Position numbers and translations under genes: made by a program. A model generated the notes under the pieces. The model was not told the origin of the DNA. It ran no database searches and saw only the letters and a program-made list of their open reading frames with translations. Below, in pieces: positions 30,610 to 41,171 of a stretch of 64,000 bases of DNA (within the stretch, counting starts at the first letter, position 1; each line of letters begins with the position of its first letter). Source of the stretch: Tridacna crocea (Eukaryota; Mollusca; Bivalvia; Cardiida; Cardiidae). Where the stretch lies: the NCBI GenBank assembly GCA_943736015.1, contig OX031073.1, positions 22,905,210 to 22,969,209 on the forward strand, given 5' to 3'.

Positions 30610-30820
30610 GTCTTGACCAAACAACAAAATTTTTGATAACCAAATTGAAAGGGTTTGCAGACAACAAATTTAGCTCAAGTGATGATTTCTTCCTTTGATG
30701 GGGTAGAAAACATTTGGAGAAAAGGAGAAAATGCAGGTTACCAGCATTTTCTTGTTTTCCCACAATGTTTTCAAATGACTTCTTCTTCAGACTTGTTAAG
30801 ACGCAGATTGTGTGTTAACT
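30610..30820 (-). mobile_element. TTAA-hairpin MITE
   Basis: CCAAACAACAAAATTTTTGA start; hairpin with GAGAAAATGCAGGTTACC. Internal part AGCTCAAGTGATGATTTCTT belongs to the second subfamily (compare 34380, 35199, 38861). Confidence 0.75.
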
Positions 30821-30874
30821 GCATAGGCATAGATTAATCTAAGCAAGAAATCTAAATGCATTACAAGTATAATA

Positions 30875-32075
30875 CAGTAAAACCTCTCCTCCCGACCACC
30901 CCGACAGTACGAGCAACCCGCTATTAAGAACGATTTTTGCCAGAACGGAATTTTTCCTTCTTCAAGATCAATGATCATAACCCCGGAAATACGAAAACCC
31001 GCTATTCCGAAATTACGACCACCGTTTTCAGTACCAATATGAATTTATCTGTGGATTTTCACCCCGAGAAACGACCGCTCGATTTCCATAACATCTTTAC
31101 AAGCAGCCAATTTTCACGCGTCTGTAATCGCGAACCATAGACTGTGCCACATGTACGAATATTCTTGGGTCCGATGGAAATGACAATCAATTATCGGTCT
31201 GTTGCTTGTCCACTGACAATTGATTGTAACGTGATTGTGTTAATTAATCAGAATGTTACGTAACATAATCAAATGACCTGTGAATGGATATGTTTAAACC
31301 ATCGATTCGGCTTTCACACGGCAATCAAACGTTTATCACACGTCTCTGACCCGGATAACAAACATGTCTACATCCGGTTGACCAGGTTTATTGTTTATAG
31401 CTGACTGATGTAATTTACGAAATTTGGGTTTAGCGGTGATCGAGATGGGATTATCATTTTGAATTTGGAACTTTACATACTGTAATTATACCGTAACGAA
31501 TATGCGATTAACAAGTGAACACGAAGACAGTAAGAGCGACAATTAGCAGGCCTGTTCGAATTTTCAACTCTGATGAAAAAGTAGAGGGTTGGGGAGTCCG
31601 TATACGTTAATCGTTCAAAGATCGGCCCATATTTGAAAATCTTTGTTTTACAATGAAATTCGGCAGTTGGAGTATGAGTTTTTAAGACTACACGAAGTGA
31701 AAAAGCATAAATTCTATCAGAACTAACATAAGATCCTTTAGTCTTCAGATGCATTTAGTTAATGTACATACCTGGTTTTGATTATTTTAAATAGGCAATT
31801 ATGAATTGACATGCTTTTACAGGTGGATTTATTTCACAAATTTAAGGAAAAATAATACTTTTCAGTGAACATGAAAATGTTGTTGTCATTTTCATTTGTA
31901 TACTTCCCTACGTCAAATGCATTTACTACTCGCGTCATTTAGCCCTGCAAAAGTCTACTCAGAGCCTGGGTTTATATCAAAATGTAGGCGTGTGAAACCC
32001 GGAAATCAGACCACCCCACTATTAAGACCAAATTTTAAAAGTACCGTGAGTGGTCTTAATAGAGGAGTTTTACTG
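30875..32075. mobile_element. TA-flanked pogo/Tigger-like non-autonomous element
   Basis: CAGTAAAACCTCTCCTCCCG at the left and GGTCTTAATAGAGGAGTTTT ACTG at the right, flanked by TA (30873-30874, 32076-32077). CAGTxAAACCTC termini are typical of Tigger/pogo elements. About 1.2 kb. No transposase frame is recognised. It sits 35 bp upstream of spectrin exon remnant 4. Confidence 0.75.
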
Positions 32076-32110
32076 TATCCTAATCAAGTATGTTCTCCTT
32101 CATCTTTCAG

Positions 32111-32308
32111 TTATTTTGCTGACGCTGACGACATAGGTGCATGGATGCATAAATACATTGCGCATGGTCTCTAGTGATGATGTGGGTCATGATGAAGCCA
32201 ATAATCAGTCCTTGTTGAAAAAAAACCAACGATGAGACAGATGAGCTGAAGAACTACCAGTCTGTGATAGAAGCCTTGCATGAGTAGGCTGCTAATGTGG
32301 GAGAGCAG
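32111..32308 (+). pseudogene. Beta-spectrin pseudogene exon remnant 4
   Basis: Acceptor TCTTTCAG|TT, donor GAGCAG|GTGAGC. Pieces read YFADADDIGAWM, SSDDVGHDEANNQSLLKK, NDETDELKNYQSVIEALHE and AANVGEQ, matching QADADDIDAWM, SSDVGHDEYSTQSLVKKH and the following helix of beta-spectrin. Two frame changes and a TAG between HE and AA (human glutamine) break it. Confidence 0.85.
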
Positions 32309-32439
32309 GTGAGCCCTCAATGTACACCATGTGTCTTCTTAAGTAGATGTTTATCCAATATAAATGTAAGCTGAAAGGAGTACTTTTTGATACATTTTCA
32401 AACAAGAGTATCTTTGACCTTAGAGTAGCCCAGATTTTG

Positions 32440-33000
32440 AAAGGATAGAGGGAAATTTAGCAATCGACTGTTTGTCACAGAGAGTGAATGGAACACTGTC
32501 TTGATTATTAAGCTTTATTTCATGCTTTCCGGTAGGATATCGAGAAATAGCAGTGAAAATATTTTTCAATCTTACACTGGTACCACCAGTGGAAATACAG
32601 ATTTTCATGTTCTTTTTGCCTACGTAAATCGCGCGTGCCTCACAACCAGATGGGAAATATGACGTCATATACCTCACATTTCTTGTGCTTGACGTAATAT
32701 ATTGAAATGCATTGCTATGCGGGAGGGGCACGCCAGGGGGAATAACGGAAAAGACCTGTACTGGATTTTGATAAAGCTCCTCCCAGAAAGGGTTAAAAGC
32801 ATGAAATAAATAGAATTTTCGTTTTTTCTGGTGAAAGATCGAAATTTATTTCATCTCGTGAACACCATCGGTAATATTTTCACTCATGGCTGTGCTACTT
32901 GTGAAAATATTACTGATGGTTTTCACTCGATGAAACAAATTTTGATCTTTCACCGAAAAAAACAAATATCCTCTATTTTTTAATGCTTTTCAGTAGATTC
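32440..33000. repeat. Foldback element with long palindrome (copy 1)
   Basis: Palindrome at 32818-32965: left arm GTTTTTTCTGGTGAAAGATC ... GGTAATATTTTCAC, right arm GTGAAAATATTACTGATGGT ... GATCTTTCACCGAAAAAAAC. A second diverged copy is at 33175-33640. Confidence 0.7.
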
Positions 33001-33174
33001 TCAAGAAATAGTGCTGGATTTTGGCTTGTATTTCATGGTTATGATCAGTGAAACATACTGATCTCCTATCTTCTATCTGTTCAGCTGATGGAGGGAACTG
33101 TAGTGCCCTGTATAAGTAGCCTATGGAAACAGCATGTGCCTGAGCTTTGTGTGATATTGCAATTTTTTGTTAGA

Positions 33175-33645
33175 TGAGGGGTCATGCCATGGGGAAACCG
33201 AAAACAACTGTACTGGATTTTGATCCCAATTTAACCCATTACCACACAATCCCTACTTTTGACGACCTTGAGAAAGAAGCCTTTAGAAAATACCAGCATT
33301 TTCTCCTCTTCCCACAATGTTTCCAGTCCTTCCCAAATCAAATTTTGATTTTTCAGTCACATTTATTTTGTCGTCTGCAAATGCTTAAATATGGACCAGT
33401 CTATAAATTAGTGGTTTGTTAACAGGGTTAACAGGGCTTAGAAGCATGAAACAAATGGAAAAATTTTGGTGTTTTTTTTTTGGTGAAAGATTGAAATTCA
33501 TGTCATGGTGAGAACATCACTGGTAATGTTTACAGTTGTGGCACATTGCCAGTTATGAAAATATTACTGATGATGTTCATTTGATAACTTTTGATCTTTT
33601 ATCATAAAGAACAAACTATATCCTTCATTTCATCAGTTTTTATAT
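33175..33645. repeat. Foldback element, copy 2, split by a MITE
   Basis: GTACTGGATTTTGATCCC corresponds to GTACTGGATTTTGATAAAGC at 32758; GAAGCATGAAACAAATGG corresponds to AAAGCATGAAATAAATAG. Palindrome arms GGTGAAAGATTGAAATTCAT and TTTTGATCTTTTATCATAAA. The TTAA-hairpin MITE at 33231-33431 lies inside. Confidence 0.65.
33231..33431 (+). mobile_element. TTAA-hairpin MITE, left hairpin arm deleted
   Basis: TTAACCCATTACCACACAAT start; GAAAATACCAGCATTTTCTC shows that the whole left arm is gone; end GTTAACAGGGTTAAC. Confidence 0.85.
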
Positions 33646-33650
33646 TACAG

Positions 33651-33812
33651 GATAGAGTCCGAGTCTGTATAGCGTACATTGGGTAGCATCGACTGACTAT
33701 ACCAAGAACTACTGGAACTTGCTAAGATTAGAAAACAAGATTATTGGATGCATTGTCCTTGTGCAAACTCTTACATGAAGCTGACAGTGTGGTTACTTGG
33801 ATCGATGAGAAG
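33651..33812 (+). pseudogene. Beta-spectrin pseudogene exon remnant 5
   Basis: Acceptor TATTACAG|GA, donor GAGAAG|GTAATC. Reads TLGSID, LYQELLELAKIRKQ, then in another frame LLDALSLCKLLHEADSVVTW and IDEK, matching RLSGIEERYKEVAELTRLRKQ and LYKMFSEADACELWIDEKE. Two in-frame stops and one frame change. Confidence 0.83.
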
Positions 33813-34379
33813 GTAATCTTTTGTAACCAGTTACGAATGATCAATCTTGCATTTATGCCACATTGAGATAGAAGGCTTTTGAAAAAATTGAGGGAAAGAA
33901 GACAATGCTGGTAACCTGTGTTTACTGTTTCCACTATTTTCTATTTATTTGAAAGACAGATTCAAAGAGAGGAGCATTTCATATGTTGTCTTTCGAAGCT
34001 TTCATTTGAGATGAGATCAAAATATGGTCACATGGTAAAGACATGTATTGTTGTAGAGTTGGAAATAGCCGCAAATAGTGCGAGTTTACATATAACATGC
34101 ACATAGCTGTGAATTTGAAAAAGAAGCATTTTTGAAGAATGTGAGCTTACACATCATGTTAATCTGTTTTAAGATAAATGAAAGTACAAAATAAGAGAGT
34201 TTACACACTATTGTCAGACGTTCAAGAAACAGAAAAATTGAAACTAGTGAGCTTACACAGTCATTACATACAATTATCTGAAAAATTAAACCCAAGAAAA
34301 AAGTTAACTCACAAGTCATGTACTGGTAAAACCATTACCGTGAAAGAAAAAATGTGTTAGAAAAGTTTAAAACAAGCAT

Positions 34380-34604
34380 CTTAAACCTTTCCCAAAGAAT
34401 CCCCGATTTTTACGGGTCTGGCATAGTAGCCTTTTGAAAACATTGTGGGAAAAAGAGAAAATGCTGGTAACCAGCATTTTCTCTTTTTCCCACAATGTTT
34501 TCTACCCTATCATAGACAGAAATCATCTTTTCAGCATGAGTTAAATTGTCATCTGCAAACACTTTCAATTTGGTCTAGTCCAAAAATTTGTCGTTAAGGG
34601 TTAA
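34380..34604 (+). mobile_element. TTAA-hairpin MITE, subfamily 2
   Basis: TTAAACCTTTCCCAAAGAAT to TCGTTAAGGGTTAA, with AGACAGAAATCATCTTTTCA replacing the subfamily 1 AACAAATTTCAATTTTTCAG. Confidence 0.9.
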
Positions 34605-34723
34605 ATACCATACCTGAGAGTACTTGATTTTTAATCTAGAGAAATTACATATAGGATAGTGAAATACCATCATATATCCAACTCACATTGTGACAAGTAA
34701 AAAAACTTTCTCGGCTATTCCAG

Positions 34724-34907
34724 GATAAACTCCTCACTACTATGATTGTAACTGACGACATTGAAGAGCTTGCCATCATGAAGCGCCATTTTGAAGGCTT
34801 TGAACATGATGAATGCCAATGCTTCCAAAGTTGGTGTGGTGAACCAACTTGCATGACAGCTTCTACAAGTGGAACATCCAAATGCTGCTGAAGTTATCCA
34901 GCGACAA
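34724..34907 (+). pseudogene. Beta-spectrin pseudogene exon remnant 6
   Basis: Acceptor TATTCCAG|GA, donor CGACAA|GTATGT. Reads DKLLTTMIVTDDIEELAIMK, RHFEGFEHDE, then in another frame MNANASKVGVVNQLA and QLLQVEHPNAAEVIQRQ, matching the beta-spectrin IQHRFESLEPEMNNQASRV and AVVNQIARQLMHSGHPSEKE. A TGA stands at the arginine of IARQL. Confidence 0.88.
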
Positions 34908-34999
34908 GTATGTGCTTAATTAAAGCAAAAGAAAGTCTTATTTCATCCATAGCTCGAGATAAGAAGGAGCAATGGTATTCTGAATTGATTATTTCTCTT

Positions 35000-35125
35000 C
35001 CAAACCCTATGAGATGAGAGTTCGAGAGTTCTAATGAGTACCCATAACATAACGGGGGGGGGGGGGGGGGGGGGGGGGTGTTGATTTATGATCTGAATCA
35101 CTCTCTCTAACCAGAGCTCTTCATC
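35000..35125. repeat. Half foldback element with 32-bp poly-G run
   Basis: GTTCTAATGAGTACCCATAA belongs to the 12.4-kb foldback family. The G run at ~35046-35078 replaces the start of its GGGGGCGATTTTGAT stretch; run length is likely unreliable in any assembly. Confidence 0.55.
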
Positions 35126-35198
35126 TCATGTAAGAACTTCAAGAAAAAATTCAGAAAACATGTCTGTATACAGTCATGCAGAAGTATTTACTTACAGG

Positions 35199-35434
35199 GT
35201 TTAACCCTGTACCACACAATCCCAACCCTGAGAAAGAAGCCTTTTGAAATCATCGTGAGAATTTTGAAAACATTGTGGGAAAAGGAGAAAATGCTGGTAA
35301 TCAGCATTTTCACCTTTTCCCACAATGTTTTCTACCCTATCATAGAAATCATCTTTTCAGCAAGAGTTGAATTGTCGTCTGCAAAAGCTTTCAATTTGGT
35401 CTAGTTCAAAAGTTTGTCGTTTGGGAAAGGGTTA
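35199..35434 (+). mobile_element. TTAA-hairpin MITE, subfamily 2
   Basis: TTAACCCTGTACCACACAAT to GTTTGGGAAAGGGTTAA, with a small duplication before the hairpin (TTTTGAAATCATCGTGAGAA). It shares TTAA 35431-35434 with the next copy. Confidence 0.9.
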
Positions 35435-35594
35435 AGGAAAAAATTCTGGTAATCAGTATTTTCTGCTTTTCCCACAATGTTTTCTACCCTGTTAGAAATT
35501 AATTTTAAATTTATTTGGGTTACATTTATTTTGTTGTCTGCGAGTGCTTTCATTTTTGGACCATCTAGAATTTTGTCCTTTGGTAAAGAGTTAA
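35431..35594 (+). mobile_element. TTAA-hairpin MITE, left third deleted, chained
   Basis: TTAAGGAAAAAATTCTGGTA start directly in the hairpin; TTTGGTAAAGAGTTAA end. Confidence 0.85.
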
Positions 35595-35853
35595 ACTCAT
35601 TCGCATGATCAATTACTTTTGGAAGATAACTCGTAGAAATTTGAAATGGCTGCAAAATTTTTGAAGAGAAAATACTGACAATGAAATTTGTGATTTTCTG
35701 AGCAATTACCTCTTTTTCACAAATTGTTAAAAATTCATGCAGAAGAAATAAAGACAGCTTCTCTTCACCCTTTGTATAGTTAATACCTATATCCAAAAGC
35801 AAGCACAGTCTTAAACTATCTAAACCTGCTAAATGTTTATTTTCAAACTACAG

Positions 35854-35951
35854 CTGGATACAATCTTAGAGAGATGGTTGAAGAGAAGAGAGATGAAATC
35901 GAATCAACCCATGGTCTACAAAACTTCCATATTGAATGTAATGAAACCATT
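35854..35951 (+). pseudogene. Beta-spectrin pseudogene exon remnant 7
   Basis: Acceptor AAACTACAG|CT, donor ACCATT|GTAAGT. One frame reads LREMVEEKRDEIESTHGLQN, then FHIECNETI, matching FRELVDRKKDALLSALSIQN and YHLECNETK. The next exon (human SWIREKTKVIEST) is not recognisable downstream. Confidence 0.8.
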
Positions 35952-36296
35952 GTAAGTTATTCCCACTTCATCTTCTTGTTTAAATGTCATGTAAATTCTT
36001 GAGAAAGTTCTTTACTACAATTTAATCATAATAATGCAGTTTTACAATAAAAAAGGTGAAAGTATTGTTAGTTATAGTTTTCTTTCAGAATTAATCTAAG
36101 TAGCAGTCATCTGGAAATCAGCAAGTTATCAGAAGAAAATTTGTCGGCTTTGACAGTAATTCTACCAAATACTAACATGGAGGCCATTTTTACAATTCCT
36201 TTCACAAAAATACTTTGTCAGAAATCCCAATACTGTCTGTATTAAGATAATTTTCTAAAAATGTGTATGAAGGGCACTTGTCCGAAACATTGCTTT
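35952..36296. other. Spacer after the last spectrin remnant
   Basis: AT-rich. I see no continuation of the spectrin frame and no repeat shared with the window. Confidence 0.4.
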
Positions 36297-37905
36297 TTTA
36301 GCTCACCTGAGCACGAAGTGCTCATGGTGAGCTTTTGTGATCGCCCAATGTCCGGCGTCCGTCGTCCGTCGTCCACAATTTCTTTAAACATCTTCTCCTC
36401 CTAAACCACTGGGCCAATCTTGATGAAACTTGGCAGGGATGTTCCTTGGGTGAAGCTCTACCAAAGTTGTTCAAGAGATTGAATTCCACCCATAATTCTG
36501 GTTGCCATGGCAACCGAAAGGAAAAAAATAGCAAAATCTTTGAAAATCTTCTTCTCTGAAACTAGAAGGCATAGAGCTTTGATATTTGGTATGTAGCATC
36601 TCCTAGTGGACCACTACCAAGATTGTTCATATGATGTCCCTGGGGTCAAAACTGGCCCCGCCCCGGGGGTCACAAGTTTGAAACATAGGAACAAAGAAGG
36701 AAAACTTTGAAAATCTTCTTCTCTGAAACTAAAAGGTGCAGGGCTTTGATATTTGGTATGTAGCATCTCCTAGTGGATCTCTACCAAGATTGTTCATATG
36801 ATGTCCCTGGGGTCAAAACTGGCCCCGCCCTGGGGGTCACAAGTTTGAAACATAGGAACAAAGAAGGAAAACTTTGAAAATCTTCTTCTCTGAAACTAAA
36901 AGGTGCAGGGCTTTGATATTTGGTATGTAGCATCTCCTAGTGGACCTCTACCAAGAGTGTTCATATGATGTCCCTGGGGTCAAAACTGGCCCCGTCCCGG
37001 GGTCACAAGTTTAAAACATAGGAACAAAGAAGGAAAACTTTAAAATTCTTCTTCTCTGAAACTAGATGGTGCAAAGATTTGATATTTGGTATGTAGCATC
37101 TCCTACTGGACTTGTACCAAGTTTGTTCATATGATGTCCCTGGGGTCAAAGCTGGCCCTGCCCCGGGGGTCACAATTTTGAAACATAGGAACAAAGAAGG
37201 AAAACTTTAGAATTATACTTCTCTGAAACTAGAAGGTGCAGGACTTTGATATTTGGTATGTAGTATCTCCTAGTGGACCTCTACCAAGATTGTTCATATG
37301 ATGTCCCTGGGGTCAAAACTGGCCCCACCCCGGGGGTCACAAGTTTAATACATAGAAATAAAGAAGGAAAAATTGAAAAATTTTCTTCTCTGAAACTAGA
37401 ATATGTAGAGCTTTTATATTTGGTAAGTAGGATCTCCTAGTGGACTTCTACAATGTTTGTTCATATGATGCCCCTGGGGTCAAAACTTGCCTTGCCCCAT
37501 GGGTCACAAGTTCAAAACATAGGAACAAAGAAGGAAAATGTCAATATTATTCTTCTCTGAAACTAGAATATGTAGAGCTTTTATATTTGGTAAGTAGGAT
37601 CTCCTAGTGGACTTCTACAAAGTTTCTTCATTCGATGCCCCTGGGGTCTAAACTTGCCCTGCCCAGGGGTCACAAGTTCGAAACATATGAACAAAGAAAA
37701 AAAACTTTAGAATTCTACTTCTCTGAAACTAGAAGGTATAGAGCTTTGATATTTTGTAAGTAGCATCTCCTAGTGTACCTCTAGCAAGTTTTTTTCTTAG
37801 GATGCCCCTGGGGTCAAAATTGGCCCTGCCCAGGGGTCACAAGTTTGATTTTACAGCTTAGTACTCAGGTGAGCGATATAGGACCATCATGGTCCTCTTG
37901 TTACT
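36297..37905. mobile_element. Pearl-like element with ~166-bp tandem core (type 3), complete
   Basis: Head AGCTCACCTGAGCACGAAGT GCTC (contains the hairpin GAGCACGAAGTGCTC), then GTCCGTCGTCC, a GTTGCCATGGCAAC palindrome and eight units starting near 36557, 36725, 36891, 37058, 37222, 37389, 37558 and 37724. Unit phrases: TTGATATTTGGTATGTAGCA, CTCCTAGTGGACC, GATGTCCCTGGGGTCAAAAC, GGGGGTCACAAGTTTGAAAC. Tail CTCAGGTGAGCGATATAGGA inverts the head GCTCACCTGAG, followed by the hairpin GGACCATCATGGTCC and CTTGTT. Helitron-like subterminal structure. Confidence 0.8.
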
Positions 37906-38860
37906 TAACTGATAACAAGTAATCCAGACAAGCGGGGTATTTGAATCTATCATGCACAATTGTCAAAAAACACAAGTTGGTGCAAATTTAAGACAAATTT
38001 TGCTGCCAAATGTGTTTTAATTTTGTTATTGGAATTTATACTGCTCACAAATTTGTGTCAAGCCTTACCATAAACCAACTTTGTTGAATTCCTGTGATTG
38101 AAGCAGATGACATTAAGAGCCTTGCTCTAAACTACATGGTATCGCCAAGCATGTAGTAACTGGATGAATATAACCATGCTGTCTGCTGTACTCATGAGTT
38201 CTGAAATGTTCTTTTTTCTAAGGGACAGGGTGGTCAGAACTAGTTCTTTGAACAACACTAAAAACGTTTGCCTGTATGGGGGCATTTGTGTTTAACAAAC
38301 ACACCTTGTCTAAATAGAACTTCTTCAATGAACTTATTGAGGAAAACGCATATAAGCATTTTCTCTAGAGTTATGTAAAACCTTTGAAAATTTTGTTTGT
38401 AACTACCGCAGTAAAATGTAGCCCTGGTGATAAATGGAGCAAACAAAGTTTCTTGATAGGTTGGTCATTCTGAAATGAAAAATGGTGTCATCATAATCTG
38501 TTTAACTCTTTGTTTTACTCTTTGGCACATGAAAAGAAAATGGACACCAACTAATTGAAGCACTTTGCAGACCACAGAATTAGTGTAGCTCAAGTGATAC
38601 TTAGTTTTATCAAAACATTGTCTTTTTACATCGATAGCACCCCCTTTTTCCATGAAGATTGCTACCCTTTGACACTTAAGTTATTTTGCCAAATTTTCTT
38701 TGCTGCCTCCGAATAATTTCTAATTAGACAAGTATACAATTTTGTTCTGTAGTAAATGATTGAGGTAATAAGGAAAATACGAAGAGAATAATACACATAG
38801 GGGTTAAACTTTATGTATTAATTATACCTTGGGGCAAATGTTAAGCCTATTTTATATTCC
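37906..38860. other. Spacer, one short shared repeat
   Basis: 38285-38345 (GTGTTTAACAAACACACCTT, AACTTCTTCAATGAACTTAT) matches 28445-28500. The rest is AT-rich and unrecognised. Confidence 0.4.
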
Positions 38861-39088
38861 TTAACCCTTTCCCAAACAATCCCTGGTTTTTACGGGTCAG
38901 GAATATAAGCCTTTTGAAAACATTGTGGGAAAAGGAGAAAATGCTGGTAACCAGCATTTTCTCCTTTTCCCACACTGTTTTCTACCCTATCATATAGAAA
39001 AATCATCTTTTTAGCAACTGTTAATTGTCATCTGCAGAATGCTTTCATTCTGGTGTGGTCCAAAATTTGCCGTTTAGGAAAGGGTTAA
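38861..39088 (+). mobile_element. TTAA-hairpin MITE, subfamily 2, full length
   Basis: TTAACCCTTTCCCAAACAAT to GGAAAGGGTTAA, with a near-perfect palindrome (one change, CCCACACTG). Confidence 0.92.
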
Positions 39089-39160
39089 AAAAGAGGTAAA
39101 CAAAGACAAAAATGACATGGCATATGACTTTATTTTGTGTGGTGCATTTCATCCATTGAT

Positions 39161-39376
39161 TTACCTCTACCATACAACAAAATGTTAGGCTGGTCCAAAT
39201 TGAAAACCATTGCAGACAACTTGATTAATGCGACTCAGAAATAGAAATTTTTTTCTGAAAGGGCAGAAAACTTTCTGGGAAAAGGAGAAAATGCTGGTTC
39301 TCCTTTCCACACAGTGTTTTTAAAAGGCTGCTTTTTCAAGGCCAAGAAAACCAGTCATTGTTTGGGAAAGAGTTAA
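39161..39376 (-). mobile_element. TTAA-hairpin MITE, right inner arm deleted
   Basis: TTACCTCTACCATACAACAA start; GAAAATGCTGGTTCTCCTTT shows loss of the core of the right arm; end GGGAAAGAGTTAA. Confidence 0.8.
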
Positions 39377-39688
39377 ATGCTTAACATAGATATTAAAGAA
39401 AAATTAATGATACATTTGGGCAAAACAATTGTTTTAACTGAATGAGATGGAATATGCTTTTTTCCCATAGATATATTTTTCTTCTTATTTTTCCAGATAA
39501 TGACAGGATGTTGTATTATTCAGTTTTGAGGAGGTCACTTTTGTATTTAATGACGCGGAAGCATACAGTCATAGTGTGAGAAAAGCACCAACATATACTA
39601 GGACAGAAGCACCAACATACACAAGACTCTTACAGAGTAAAATTTTACAATGTCCTATGAGTCGGGTGAGTAGCATCTCTTATCATTG

Positions 39689-39904
39689 TTAACTCTTTAC
39701 CAGACAATAAAACTTAAAGACTTGTCCAGGATTTGGCTCCATTGGTGGGACTTATCTTTCATAGGGTAGAGAACAAGGAGAAGATGCTCATGAGGGATAA
39801 AAAGAAAATGTTGGTTACCAGCTTTGTCTCCTTTTCCTACAAACTTTTCAAAAGCTGTCTTACCCAGAGTTGTTAAAACTCGTGATTTTTGGTAAAGTGT
39901 TGAC
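39689..39904 (-). mobile_element. Old TTAA-hairpin MITE
   Basis: TTAACTCTTTACCAGACAAT start; GAAAATGTTGGTTACCAGCT hairpin remnant; end TTTTTGGTAAAGTGTTGAC. Confidence 0.7.
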
Positions 39905-40029
39905 TCATTACCCCATGAACCAAATTTATCTTGGAAAACATAAAATGAAAAAGGTTAGCCCTGAAGTCCCTCGCTTTGAGCCATTTTGCCAAATACACCC
40001 TTTTTCAAATCTCTTCTGAGATGTGATTT

Positions 40030-40132
40030 TAACTCTTTTGTACACAGTCCTGACTTAATGACTCCCAAGAAAGAAAGCTTTTGAAAACATTGTTGGAAAA
40101 GGAGAAAATGCTGGTAACCAGCATTTTCTCCT

Positions 40133-40176
<44 letters not shown>

Positions 40177-40711
40177 ATATTCTGCCCTACCCAAAAATTT
40201 GGGTCTCCCCGTGGGGTCCCGGGGTTTTTTTTTTTTTGTTGTATAGAATAGGACCTTGGCCTTTCTCTATGGCATGTCGTAGAAGGCGACTAAAATTAGA
40301 GACGAACGTCTGCTTTCCTTGTAATTCTTAGGATTGCAGCAGGCTGGGTTGTTCTTATTCCAAATCCTATATTTTTTTTTTCGAATAAATAGGGTTTGGA
40401 ATGGGAATCAATTGGCCTGTGGGACCCCGTGTGGTTAAATCTGGGGTATAAGAATAAACCACTGCAGTCCCGCCATAGTCACATCTGCCATTTCATCTGG
40501 CGGAACAAACGTGACAGCATGCATGTTATAAAAGGCGACAAAAGGGGCATCATTTTGTGTTTTGTCCATTCCTCATTTATCATGTTTGTCTTATGTTGTT
40601 AAAACACTATTCATTCTATTCTATTCAATTTTTGAGTCGCATCAATTTTGTCGTCTGCAAATGCTTTCAATTTGGACTGGACCAAAATTTTGTTGTTTGG
40701 TAAAGAGTTAA
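40030..40711 (+). mobile_element. TTAA-hairpin MITE split by an insertion and a poly-C run
   Basis: Left half 40030-40133 (TTAACTCTTTTGTACACAGT, hairpin to CATTTTCTCCTT); right half ~40622-40711 (TTGTCGTCTGCAAATGCTTT to GTAAAGAGTTAA). Between lie a run of about 40 C and a ~450-bp unclassified repeat. Confidence 0.75.
40134..40621. repeat. Poly-C run and unclassified inserted repeat
   Basis: The C run (~40134-40173) falls inside the right hairpin arm of the host MITE. It is followed by GGTCTCCCCGTGGGGTCCCG, CATGTCGTAGAAGGCGACTA, CAGCAGGCTGGGTTG and GTCCCGCCATAGTCACATCT. The sequence looks like an interspersed element, not host exons; class unknown. Confidence 0.45.
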
Positions 40712-40943
40712 GACAATTATTCTAACCAAATCGGACTGAAAACTTGTCCTCTGGAGTGCATACAAGCCCATCTGTAGTATTTGTGTATTTTAGCCAAACA
40801 CAGCCCATTTTCAAACTTGTGCAGATATCATCACGACAAATCTGATGACCACCTTTCATAAGAAATGGAAAGAAAATGTGTCTGGCCCTCAGATCCATTA
40901 TGTGAAGCAAACCATTACATCATTTGGGATCCATAATATTTAC

Positions 40944-41171
40944 TTAACCCATTACCACTCAATCCCTACTTTTGACGCCCCTGAGAAAGAAGCCTTTTGA
41001 AAACACTGTGGGAAAAGGAGAAAATGCTGGTAACCAGCATTTTCTCCTTTTCCCACAGTTTTTTCTACCCTTCCCAGAACAAATTTCAATTTTTCAGTCA
41101 CCTTTATTTTGTCGTCTGCAAATGCTTTCAATTTGGACCAGTCTAAAATTTTCTTGTGTGGTAAAGAGTAA
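40944..41171 (+). mobile_element. TTAA-hairpin MITE, full length
   Basis: TTAACCCATTACCACTCAAT to GTGTGGTAAAGAGTAAA; ACACTGTGGG variant. Very similar to 17174-17402. Confidence 0.92.

Larger units (their letters stand above)
22250..35951 (+). pseudogene. Beta-spectrin unprocessed pseudogene (seven exon remnants)
   Basis: Seven splice-bounded segments (22250-22388, 28820-29049, 29801-30005, 32111-32308, 33651-33812, 34724-34907, 35854-35951) encode, in order, pieces that align collinearly with vertebrate beta-spectrin (SPTBN1) from about spectrin repeat 2 to repeat 6, as I recall that protein. Diagnostic phrases are ADEEGWIRGDEQLM, VRERINEINEQWESL, YFADADDIGAWM, LYQELLELAKIRKQ, IMKRHFEGFEHDE, VVNQLA and NFHIECNETI. 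Beta-spectrin crosslinks actin under the membrane as a tetramer with alpha-spectrin. The actin-binding CH domains, the rest of the repeats, tetramerisation end and PH domain are not in the window. In-frame stops occur in four of seven segments and frameshifts in at least four, so no spectrin can be made. Introns are kept, so it arose by DNA duplication, not retrocopying. Introns are filled with mobile elements. One expected exon between the first and second remnants is missing. Confidence 0.85.

Noticed and set aside
39495-39670. Possible exon with TTTCCAG acceptor and CGG|GTGAGT donor
   Set aside because: All three frames contain stops and no homology is visible.
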